Source: Nanobdellota archaeon (GTDB taxonomy: Archaea > Nanobdellota > Nanobdellia > Pacearchaeales > GW2011-AR1). Taken from it: a stretch of DNA of 6,208 nucleotides. The translations under genes and the position numbers were made by a program. The stretch is from assembly GCA_018816205.1 (NCBI GenBank), contig JAHIWJ010000116.1:1-6208 (forward strand), in the 5' to 3' direction. Below, in pieces: positions 1 through 4,898 of the stretch (position 1 is the stretch's first letter; every line of letters begins with the position of its first letter). The notes beneath the pieces were generated by a model that worked only from the letters and a program-made list of their open reading frames with translations, did no database searches and had not been told where the DNA came from.

Positions 1-84
1 GTAGCCGATTACTAGACCGATTGCAAATACGATTATAGTTATTATGAGCGATGAAAGGAATACGCTTTTTGTTTGTTCTACCAT
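1..84 (-). CDS. N-terminal fragment of an unknown membrane-anchored protein
   Basis: Twenty-eight codons are visible before the gene runs off the left edge. After a short polar start (MVEQTKS) comes one hydrophobic segment of about 20 residues (residues 8-27) ending in GLVIGY, which reads as a signal anchor or first transmembrane helix. The start is the ATG at 84-82. It has a Shine-Dalgarno-like AAGAGG (99-94) with a 9-nt spacer and overlaps the stop of the upstream glycosyltransferase by 7 nt, so the two are probably co-translated. The product cannot be named from so little sequence. The overlap suggests a partner in the same envelope or polysaccharide process, which is inference only. Confidence 0.72.
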   Translation of the reverse strand, partial: MVEQTKSVFLSSLIITIIVFAIGLVIGY

Positions 85-1316
85 GAGTATTTTCCTCTTA
101 GGAGTTTGATTATCGCAACCAAGGTCACGATGGGGTATATTGTTAGGTAAATAAGCTGGAACAGTGCTATATTAAAAGTATTCGCTTTTCTAAAATGAGT
201 GTCTTTCATGCTGGCCAGAGAGAACAGTGTGAAGCCTATGCCCAGGAAAAAGAGTGCGGCGCCGAAGAAGTTTAGAATTGAAGGGGTGAAGGTTAGTTCG
301 TCGAATCTTAATAATGTTGCTTGGGCAGCTATGGAATATTGGGTCGCAAGGTAGGTTTGAAGAGCATTTCTTATGAGTAGGTAGGCTAGGAGCGCTAGGC
401 CAAACATGCCCAGGAAGAGGGAGGTTGTGAAGAACGGGATGATGAAGAATCCAAACATTCCGTTGCTGAATGCGTATTTCATGTATCTGAAGTTTGTTTG
501 TGTTCCGCCAATTGACCAGCGGATTCTTTGGCGCCACCATTGTCTGAATTTTTTTGGAGATTCTGAGTGAACCTGGGCGGGAAGGCACATTCGCGCTTTG
601 TAGCCGTGGATACGAAGGCGCCAGACTATTTCGATGTCTTGGGTCAAATTATTCGGGTCGAAGTAGCCGACCTCTTCTAGTGCTTTTTTTCTGTAAAGGG
701 CGAATGGGCCCGGAGTTACATAGACTGCGTCTATTATATCGAGAAGTCTTCTTGTGAACGCGATGATTTTGTATTCTATCGCTTGGAGTTTTTGGAACCA
801 GGTTTCCGGGTTTTTTACCAGGACCGAGCAGGTTACGGCAGCAACGGTCGGGTCTTGCTGGATGAAACCGAGCATTTTTTTTAGCGCATCTTTTGATGGC
901 GAGGAATCTGCGTCGGTGATTGCGATGTAACTGTGCTTGGCTGCTTTGACTCCGATATTTGTTGGCTCAGCAGCACCGCCGGAGTTTCTTTTATTGACAA
1001 TGACCTTCACGTTTTTGTATTTTTTTTCATATCTTCTTGCGATTTCTACGGAGTTGTCTTTTGATAGGTCGTCTACGACGATTATTTCAATCATATCTTT
1101 TGGATAGTCGAGTTCGAGAAGGGATTCGATGGTTCGGCCGATTGTTTCACCTTCGTTGTAGCAAGGGACAATGATGCTGACCGGCTCGGGTCTTGATGGC
1201 GGGTGAGAGAACATTTTTTTTCTATTCGGGATGTAAATCATGATAAGAAGAACAGACATGTAAAGTCCAAGGAACATGTAAATGAAGAATATTACGTCAA
1301 TTGTTGTTAGGTTCAT
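78..1316 (-). CDS. Membrane family-2 glycosyltransferase (processive synthase type)
   Basis: A 412-residue GT-A glycosyltransferase that would transfer sugars from nucleotide-sugar donors at the inner face of the membrane, likely for a cell-surface polysaccharide or glycan. An N-terminal transmembrane helix lies at about 7-29. The catalytic domain (about 45-270) starts with VSIIVPCYNEGETIG (46-60). It has the nucleotide-binding DD at 82-83, the metal-binding DAD at 135-137, TQD at 225-227 (the catalytic-base motif, usually TED, with the Asp kept) and QRIRW at 263-267, the QxxRW motif of processive synthases of the cellulose/hyaluronan/poly-GlcNAc kind. About four further membrane helices follow (about 285-315, 345-368, 382-406). 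The ATG start has GGAG six nt upstream. The family is clear; sugar and product cannot be read from sequence. The gene is followed, with a 7-nt overlap, by a membrane-anchored protein. Confidence 0.95.
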   Translation of the reverse strand: MNLTTIDVIFFIYMFLGLYMSVLLIMIYIPNRKKMFSHPPSRPEPVSIIVPCYNEGETIGRTIESLLELDYPKDMIEIIVVDDLSKDNSVEIARRYEKKYKNVKVIVNKRNSGGAAEPTNIGVKAAKHSYIAITDADSSPSKDALKKMLGFIQQDPTVAAVTCSVLVKNPETWFQKLQAIEYKIIAFTRRLLDIIDAVYVTPGPFALYRKKALEEVGYFDPNNLTQDIEIVWRLRIHGYKARMCLPAQVHSESPKKFRQWWRQRIRWSIGGTQTNFRYMKYAFSNGMFGFFIIPFFTTSLFLGMFGLALLAYLLIRNALQTYLATQYSIAAQATLLRFDELTFTPSILNFFGAALFFLGIGFTLFSLASMKDTHFRKANTFNIALFQLIYLTIYPIVTLVAIIKLLRGKYSW

Positions 1317-1509
1317 TTTCTTCTCCTTTTTTGAAGTTGGGTTTATTTGGCATCATTGAAATAGGTCACGGAGAGCGTTTTTATTTATTATGTTGGTGGA
1401 TTTTACCGGCAGATTATCAGAATGAATGCTGTGCCAAAAATAGAAGATATGTCGCCGCCCAAATCCTGACGAAAATCAGTATGGCTGTTTTCTTGCCAGA
1501 GGGTCTAGT
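1317..1509. other. Intergenic region, no supported gene; possible weak promoter
   Basis: This 193-nt gap separates the ScpB-like gene from the glycosyltransferase, both on the minus strand. I see no tRNA or C/D-box RNA. An AT-rich run at 1378-1391 (minus strand ATAATAAATAAAAA) could be a TATA-like element for the glycosyltransferase, about 60-75 nt from its ATG and leaving a leader that carries its GGAG site; this is weak. In the frame of the ScpB stop codon, the 29 codons after the stop are open and encode a hydrophobic stretch with no ATG, GTG or TTG placed as a good start. Confidence 0.4.
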
Positions 1510-2070
1510 TTAAGTGTTCTTGGTGGTTGGATATGATTCATTTTCTTCCTCTGTGGGGAGGTGTTCTCCTTTTGCTAGGTGGAAGTAATCGTAGAATTTC
1601 TCTGTCAGTGAAAGTTCTGAAGTGTGTCCCATTTTTTTCTTGTGCAGCAGCCCGAGTTCGACGAATTGTTTTATGTGGTCGTAAGCTTTGTTGCCTCTTA
1701 TTTTAATTACCACCGATTGTTTCATCGGCTGCTTGTAGGCAATCATGGCCAGGGTCTCCTGCTCGGCTTTTGTGAACTCGGATGAGCCGGTTGCCAGCCG
1801 ATTAACCATTTCTAGGAAGTCTTCTGCGACGTCCATTTTCCAGGTGTTCTCTTGCTGAATAATGTTTATGCCAGAGTTTTTATATTTGTCCTGGAGGTCG
1901 GAGAGCATTTTTTTCAGGAGGATTGGGTTGACGTCGGTTATGGTAATGAGTTCCTGGATGTTCATGAATCGGCCGGAAAGGAAGAGTGCGGCTTCTATTT
2001 TGCGCATGTTTTCTGTTTCAATTTCAGAATCGAGTTCTTCTACGTTTCTTTCTGTTAAATGGGATTCCAT
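1510..2070 (-). CDS. scpB: ScpB-like chromosome segregation and condensation protein
   Basis: A 186-residue ScpB-family protein. In bacteria and some archaea ScpB dimers bind the kleisin ScpA and support the SMC condensin that organises and segregates the chromosome. The family signatures are visible in two winged-helix domains. The first spans about 22-95 (MRKIEAALFLSGRFMNIQEL at 22-41). The second spans about 100-165, with EQETLAMIAYKQP at 103-115, KIRG at 123-126, VELGLL at 137-142 and FYDYFHL at 159-165, matching the usual F..YFGL end. The tail after 168 is acidic and probably disordered. The length is normal for the family. The ATG start lacks a Shine-Dalgarno site; a later Met at 22 is possible but would shorten the N-terminus to just before domain one. 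No ScpA gene lies beside it in this window, unlike the common pairing. Confidence 0.88.
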   Translation of the reverse strand: MESHLTERNVEELDSEIETENMRKIEAALFLSGRFMNIQELITITDVNPILLKKMLSDLQDKYKNSGINIIQQENTWKMDVAEDFLEMVNRLATGSSEFTKAEQETLAMIAYKQPMKQSVVIKIRGNKAYDHIKQFVELGLLHKKKMGHTSELSLTEKFYDYFHLAKGEHLPTEEENESYPTTKNT

Positions 2071-2085
2071 TGTTTTATTTTTGAA

Positions 2086-2127
2086 TTATGTGCGCCCAAC
2101 CCACCCGCCTAGGTGGTTACTGTACAT
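2086..2127 (-). CDS. Possible 13-codon leader ORF upstream of scpB
   Basis: A mini-ORF reading MYSNHLGGWVGRT, with an AAGGAG-type ribosome-binding sequence ending ten nt before its ATG. Its stop is 15 nt before the scpB ATG, and scpB itself has no such site. It overlaps the GC-rich hairpin at 2098-2118. It could be a translated leader that loads ribosomes for scpB, or a chance ORF across a structured element. No family is recognised. Confidence 0.25.
   Translation of the reverse strand: MYSNHLGGWVGRT
2098..2118. repeat. GC-rich inverted repeat (hairpin) in the scpB upstream region
   Basis: CCACC at 2101-2105 pairs with GGTGG at 2112-2116 around a six-nt loop, and one further A-T pair (2099/2118) follows a mismatch. 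The middle contains CCTAGG. It stands out as GC-rich in an otherwise AT-rich gap. On the minus strand it lies downstream of the cyclodipeptide synthase and upstream of scpB, so it could end or stabilise the operon transcript, structure the scpB leader, or be a dispersed intergenic palindrome. No U-run follows, so it is not a classical intrinsic terminator. Confidence 0.5.
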
Positions 2128-2187
2128 AATTTACTATCTCCTTAGAATTTGTAGGAAAAGGGGGTTTTAAGTTTTGTTGTGGGGATT

Positions 2188-2850
2188 TTATTTGAAAACT
2201 ATAAAATTCAGGTCTTGTTTTTTTATTCTGTCATAAAATCCAGCTATTAATTTTTGGAATATTGGCCAATCGTGATGATAGATGTAAGTAATCTTTTGGG
2301 TGTTGTAAATTTCTGGGCTTGCAAGAACGAAAGCAAGCTCTTTTAGTAAGTAATTGACTCCTTCTTTTGCTGCTTCTTTTAGATTGATTTGTTTTTGTGT
2401 TTTGCTTTCCAGCACTTTTGTTGTTGCTTCTAGAGCGTCTTTTCTAAATTGCTCGTTTGTAGAGTATAAACTTTGGATTTCCTTTAATTTGTTTTGATAT
2501 AATTGGTTTGGGATTATTTCTTCGATCCACTCTACGACCTTGAATCTTTCTTTGTCCTGAAGTGTTGAGATAACTCTTATTGCTCTGTTTTGTAATCGGT
2601 TGGCATTTAGCCTTGCTTTTCTTTTTATGTCGTTTCCTTCGTAGCCGAGGGCTTTGAAGGTGTGTTCGGCTGGTTCATCTGGAGCCATGACTATTGTTTT
2701 GGAGAAGTGTTTTCCTGTAAAGTCAAGGATTTTTTCTATTATGTCTTCTTTGAAGTAGCTGTTGCCTGCACTCATCCAGACTAGAGCGTAGCCTCTTTCT
2801 TCGAGAACTTTGGTTGTGACTAGCTGTTTTAATTTATTTGTTTCTTCCAT
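2188..2850 (-). CDS. tRNA-dependent cyclodipeptide synthase (CDPS)
   Basis: A 220-residue enzyme of the CDPS family, which takes two aminoacyl-tRNAs and makes a cyclic dipeptide through a serine-bound aminoacyl intermediate on a Rossmann fold related to class I aminoacyl-tRNA synthetases. From memory of Streptomyces AlbC the key residues align: the nucleophile Ser37 is Ser27 here, in MSAGNSYF (26-33); Asn40 is Asn30; Tyr178 and Glu182 are Tyr167 and Glu171 in GVNYLLKE (164-171); Tyr202 is Tyr191 in YHHDWPI. Asn30 with Tyr191-His192 fits the AlbC-like (NYQ) rather than the XYP subfamily. A basic helix (about 75-92, with K76, R77, K78, R80, R85, R89, R92) matches the tRNA-binding helix. The C-terminal strand LNFIVFK is typical and the length is near AlbC's 239. 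The position of AlbC Gly35, near the aminoacyl pocket, is Trp25, so the substrate differs or is smaller. Products cannot be predicted. It is the last gene of a three-gene operon; its ATG shares one base with the previous stop (TAATG), and a GGAG lies 12 nt upstream. Confidence 0.92.
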   Translation of the reverse strand: MEETNKLKQLVTTKVLEERGYALVWMSAGNSYFKEDIIEKILDFTGKHFSKTIVMAPDEPAEHTFKALGYEGNDIKRKARLNANRLQNRAIRVISTLQDKERFKVVEWIEEIIPNQLYQNKLKEIQSLYSTNEQFRKDALEATTKVLESKTQKQINLKEAAKEGVNYLLKELAFVLASPEIYNTQKITYIYHHDWPIFQKLIAGFYDRIKKQDLNFIVFK

Positions 2851-3176
2851 TATCGCACATTTCTCCGAGTAATTTTTCTGATAATTATCTTACCTAATTG
2901 CCTGAAACTAGCAGGAGAGTCTATAGCTGAGTAAAACGCTTCTTTAGACATTATACCTCTGTAATATCTTAGTTCTTTTACACCAATCATATCGAGGATC
3001 GCAGTGTCATTTCCCACACCTTCCCAGTGTCCTGTTTCAGGGCAGAATCTTTCTAGATATATCATATTCTGGTGTGTGGGATCTCTTGAATCATCATAAA
3101 ATCCTTGTTTGATAGGATTTCCGTTTACGTCTCTGAATTTTTTTCTTTCATTACTTCTTGTTTTTTCTTTTGTCAT
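2850..3176 (-). CDS. Unknown 108-aa protein, operon partner of the CDPS
   Basis: Not recognised. It is a basic soluble protein with no membrane helix. A Lys/Arg-rich start (residues 1-15) is followed by a Gly/aromatic-rich part likely to be beta strands (NGNPIKQGFYDD at 18-29, MIYLERF at 38-44, TGHWEGVG at 48-55), then a predicted alpha-helical half (about 57-98) with YYRGIMSKEAFYSAI at 71-85 and a basic tail. The single Cys (45) and few His residues argue against a metal site made by this chain alone. It starts with ATG at 3176, sharing one base with the preceding stop (TAATG), and GGTGA five bases or fewer before the start matches the archaeal anti-Shine-Dalgarno. It in turn ends by TAATG into the CDPS, so translation of all three genes looks coupled. 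It does not resemble the nitroreductase-like cyclodipeptide oxidase subunits, P450s or methyltransferases known from CDPS loci. A role in CDPS function, tailoring, export or immunity is inference. Confidence 0.8.
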   Translation of the reverse strand: MTKEKTRSNERKKFRDVNGNPIKQGFYDDSRDPTHQNMIYLERFCPETGHWEGVGNDTAILDMIGVKELRYYRGIMSKEAFYSAIDSPASFRQLGKIIIRKITRRNVR

Positions 3177-3457
3177 TATCTCACCACCAGCGCAGGGCCA
3201 ATTATGCTACTATTGTAATCTCTCGCAGGGTGCGTAGAGAAAGGGATTAATCTTTCATCTAAGAAGTCGCCAAATGCGTGAGCATCATCAAGTTTTTCAA
3301 AAAGGTAGGTGATGCTCTTAATGTCATAAGCAAGTTCATGGAGCATGCCTCTTCTAGATTGTCCCAACTCTCTAAGTAGCTGACTTGCTTTTTCGGGATA
3401 GTTAGCTCCGGCTCTCTTAACAACTTGGATTATTCGTCTTTCATTGTGTCTTTCCAT
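3176..3457 (-). CDS. Unknown 93-aa protein, first gene of the CDPS operon
   Basis: Not recognised. It is a small soluble protein, mostly helical by eye: a basic N-terminal helix (ERRIIQVVKRAG, 6-17), ASQLLRELGQSRRGMLHELA (24-43), then DIKSITYLFEKLDDAHAFG (45-63) and FLDERLIPF (65-73), ending in a hydrophobic strand-like tail (SSIIGPALVVR, 83-93). There is no Cys and no membrane helix. I chose the ATG at 3457-3455: GAGG lies six nt upstream, and the shared TATA box is about 25-27 nt upstream. A TTG at 3469 would add four residues (MRTF) but has no comparable site. If transcription starts about 27 nt from the TATA centre, the message would begin at the ATG and be leaderless, leaving the GAGG unused; the sequence does not decide this. 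Its stop overlaps the next start by one base. Confidence 0.77.
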   Translation of the reverse strand: MERHNERRIIQVVKRAGANYPEKASQLLRELGQSRRGMLHELAYDIKSITYLFEKLDDAHAFGDFLDERLIPFSTHPARDYNSSIIGPALVVR

Positions 3458-3475
3458 AAAAGTCCTCAAACCGGA

Positions 3476-3493
3476 AGCTATATAAGTATTACT
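3476..3493. promoter_or_regulatory. Shared divergent TATA box between the CDPS operon and the TrmB-type regulator
   Basis: CTATATAAG at 3478-3486 reads CTTATATAG on the minus strand, so it can serve as an archaeal TATA box in either direction. On the minus strand it is preceded by AGTAAT (3493-3488), which fits a purine-rich BRE, and its centre is about 26 nt from the ATG of the 93-aa gene. In the plus direction the centre is about 33 nt from the regulator's ATG, predicting a leader of only a few nt. The better BRE points to the CDPS operon as the main direction. Confidence 0.62.
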
Positions 3494-3514
3494 CCCCCCT
3501 GATTAGGGTGCAAT
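3488..3514. promoter_or_regulatory. Candidate operator: 27-bp imperfect palindrome
   Basis: The inverted repeat ATTnCnCCC - 9 nt - GGGnGnAAT has seven of nine positions matched per half and is centred at 3501. It ends directly before the regulator's ATG, covers its expected transcription start, and overlaps the BRE of the divergent operon. That placement suits autorepression plus control of the CDPS operon by the TrmB-type protein. It is unlike the TACTNNNAGTA site I recall for Thermococcales TrmB, so recognition by this protein is inference. Confidence 0.45.
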
Positions 3515-4252
3515 ATGATACAAGATATTTTGGCTAAAATAGGGCTGACTGAAGGAGAAATTCAGGTGTACTTGGCGCTTGTGGAGCTTGGGCAGACTTC
3601 GACGGGCAAGATTACGGAAAAGGCAAAGATTGCTAGTTCTAAGGTTTATGAGGTTTTGCAGAGGCTGATGAATAAGGGGTTAGTGAGTTACGTTGTGAAG
3701 AACGGAGTTAAGTATTATGATGCAACACCTCCTGAAAGGCTTTCTGACTTTTTGGAGGAGAAGAAGGACAGCTTGACTGATGCGCAGAAGGAGATTGAGA
3801 AGATTTTGCCTGAATTGAAGTCCAAGAGGAAGGGGGCGCAAGAGGTAAATCGGACGGTTGTTTACACAGGGGGGGAAGGGCCGAAGATAGCTTTGCGGGA
3901 GGCTTTGGAAGCTGGAAAGAAGAAAGAAGAATTGCTTGGTTTTGGGAGTGACGAGGATCCTTTTTTAGTACATTATCCTTACGAGTTGGAGAAACATTTC
4001 AGGGAACAGAAAAAATACAAAGTTAAGTGGAAGATGTTGTTTTGTGGAGAGTTTCAATCACCTAATCCTCTGGCGGAAATTAGGTATCTGCCCAAGGGCT
4101 TTACTACGCCAACCCGGACTTTTATTTATGGCAATAAAGTAGCGATAATGGATTTTCATAAGCCTTTCACAACCATTATCATTGAGAATAAGGATGTTGC
4201 CGAGAGTTACAGAAAACATTTTTATTTTCTTTGGGAGATTGCTAAGGAATAA
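3515..4252 (+). CDS. TrmB-family transcriptional regulator
   Basis: A 245-residue archaeal regulator with a TrmB-type winged helix-turn-helix at the N-terminus and a ligand-sensing C-terminal domain. The DNA-binding part covers about 1-72: GLTEGEIQVYLALVELG (10-26), the helix-turn-helix with recognition helix SSKVYEVLQRLMNKGLV (41-57), and the wing ending in YYDATPPERL (67-76). A charged coiled-coil linker, the likely dimer interface, runs about 77-108. The C-terminal domain (about 113-245) has the usual ending FIYGNKVAIMDFHKPFTTII (203-222) followed by a SYRKHFYFLWEIAK helix. TrmB proteins usually sense sugars or other small metabolites and bind near TATA boxes as repressors or activators, depending on position. 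ATG at 3515 is preceded by GGTG four nt away. Being divergent from the CDPS operon across a 57-nt gap with a palindrome, it is the obvious candidate regulator. It is the only plus-strand gene here and ends two nt from the convergent gene. Confidence 0.93.
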   Translation: MIQDILAKIGLTEGEIQVYLALVELGQTSTGKITEKAKIASSKVYEVLQRLMNKGLVSYVVKNGVKYYDATPPERLSDFLEEKKDSLTDAQKEIEKILPELKSKRKGAQEVNRTVVYTGGEGPKIALREALEAGKKKEELLGFGSDEDPFLVHYPYELEKHFREQKKYKVKWKMLFCGEFQSPNPLAEIRYLPKGFTTPTRTFIYGNKVAIMDFHKPFTTIIIENKDVAESYRKHFYFLWEIAKE

Positions 4253-4254
4253 CT

Positions 4255-4854
4255 TTATTCCAGAAACCCAATCAAAACACCTTCGATAATTGCGGCGATT
4301 ATCAGCAAGGGAATGATTATCATCAGGATTGTGTTCATAGAGTTGTAGAATCTTTTTTTGAATTCTTTTGTGCGGGCTTCTCTTTTGAGGAATAGTGTGA
4401 AGCCGAGTTTTATGCCGAGGCCGAACGAGATGAAGATGGCAGGGAGTTCGAAGATGCCGTGGGGGAGAATGCGCCACCAAGAAGATATGCCGGCAATTTC
4501 GGTTGCTTTGACTAGGACATATCCTACGACTACGCCGTTTGTTACTGTGCTTATGATTGGGAAAATTCCGAATATCATCCCAAAGAAGATTGAGAGGAAT
4601 GCGCTCTGGGCGTTGTTTTGGAGGATGAAAAAAATCATTTCGGGGGTGTTGAGGCCGGAAGTTTTGTCGATGAGGTTTTTTAGGATTTCGTTTATCATTG
4701 GAGCAAACGCTTCTTGGAATACGGCTCCGACAATGGAAGACAGGATGAAAAGGGCGACTGCTATGAAAATGTAACCCCTTGATTCTTTAATATAGGACCA
4801 GGCTTCTTTGAATTGAGTTTTCAGTGAGAGGCCTTTCTCTTTTTGTTTTTTCAT
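4255..4854 (-). CDS. SpoIIM-like (DUF95) multi-pass membrane protein
   Basis: A 199-residue integral membrane protein of the stage II sporulation protein M / DUF95 family, common in non-sporulating archaea, where its molecular role is unknown. The N-terminal 25 residues are basic and cytoplasmic. About five hydrophobic segments follow at roughly 28-47, 73-97, 98-120, 133-155 and 175-197. The family core is clear: NNAQSAFLSIFFGMIFG (80-96), NGVVVGYVL (106-114) and the signature LPHGIFELPAIFISFGLGIK (130-149). The length fits the family. Start: the ATG at 4854, with a TATA box about 25 nt upstream and no Shine-Dalgarno, consistent with a leaderless message. It is convergent with the TrmB-type gene and lies 44 nt downstream of the MazG-like gene but has its own promoter. 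Confidence 0.92.
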   Translation of the reverse strand: MKKQKEKGLSLKTQFKEAWSYIKESRGYIFIAVALFILSSIVGAVFQEAFAPMINEILKNLIDKTSGLNTPEMIFFILQNNAQSAFLSIFFGMIFGIFPIISTVTNGVVVGYVLVKATEIAGISSWWRILPHGIFELPAIFISFGLGIKLGFTLFLKREARTKEFKKRFYNSMNTILMIIIPLLIIAAIIEGVLIGFLE

Positions 4855-4874
4855 TTTGGTTTAAAGGACAATGT

Positions 4875-4889
4875 GTATAAAAGGGTTTT
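4875..4889 (-). promoter_or_regulatory. Archaeal promoter of the SpoIIM-like gene
   Basis: On the minus strand AAACCCTTTTATAC contains a TATA box (TTTTATAC, 4882-4875) with an A-rich BRE-like run just upstream. Its centre is 24-25 nt before the ATG at 4854, which predicts a transcript starting at or next to the start codon. The whole 44-nt gap to the upstream gene is taken up by this promoter. Confidence 0.62.
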
Positions 4890-4898
4890 GTGCGCGTT

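Noticed and set aside
190..757. Two open frames (190-588 minus, 554-757 plus) inside the glycosyltransferase
   Set aside because: Both lie in alternative frames of a clear glycosyltransferase with intact motifs.
1463..1476. Short hairpin CUGAU-UUUC-GUCAG on the minus strand after scpB as a terminator
   Set aside because: Only five pairs, including a G-U, and no U-run follows.
1321..1509. C/D-box small RNA (AUGAUG near 1350, several CUGA tetramers)
   Set aside because: On either strand the boxes are not in C-D'-C'-D order or spacing, and the C box is imperfect.
1301..1513. 70-codon open frame on the plus strand across the gap between the glycosyltransferase and scpB
   Set aside because: It begins with TTG inside the glycosyltransferase start region, has no ribosome-binding site and no family-like pattern, and lies antisense to the control region of a clear gene.
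1862..2170. 102-codon plus-strand frame covering the scpB N-terminus and upstream gap (and a second frame at 1852-2058)
   Set aside because: Antisense shadows of scpB with no recognisable domain; the ScpB motifs on the minus strand fully explain the region.
3467..3469. TTG as the start of the first gene of the CDPS operon
   Set aside because: The ATG four codons later has GAGG six nt upstream and better spacing from the TATA box.
4058..4480. Minus-strand frame spanning the convergent ends of the TrmB-type and SpoIIM-like genes
   Set aside because: It overlaps two well-supported genes in other frames and shows no domain pattern.
4358..4774. 138-codon plus-strand frame opposite the SpoIIM-like gene
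   Set aside because: It is the antisense image of a membrane protein and shows no family motif; the DUF95 signature on the minus strand is decisive.
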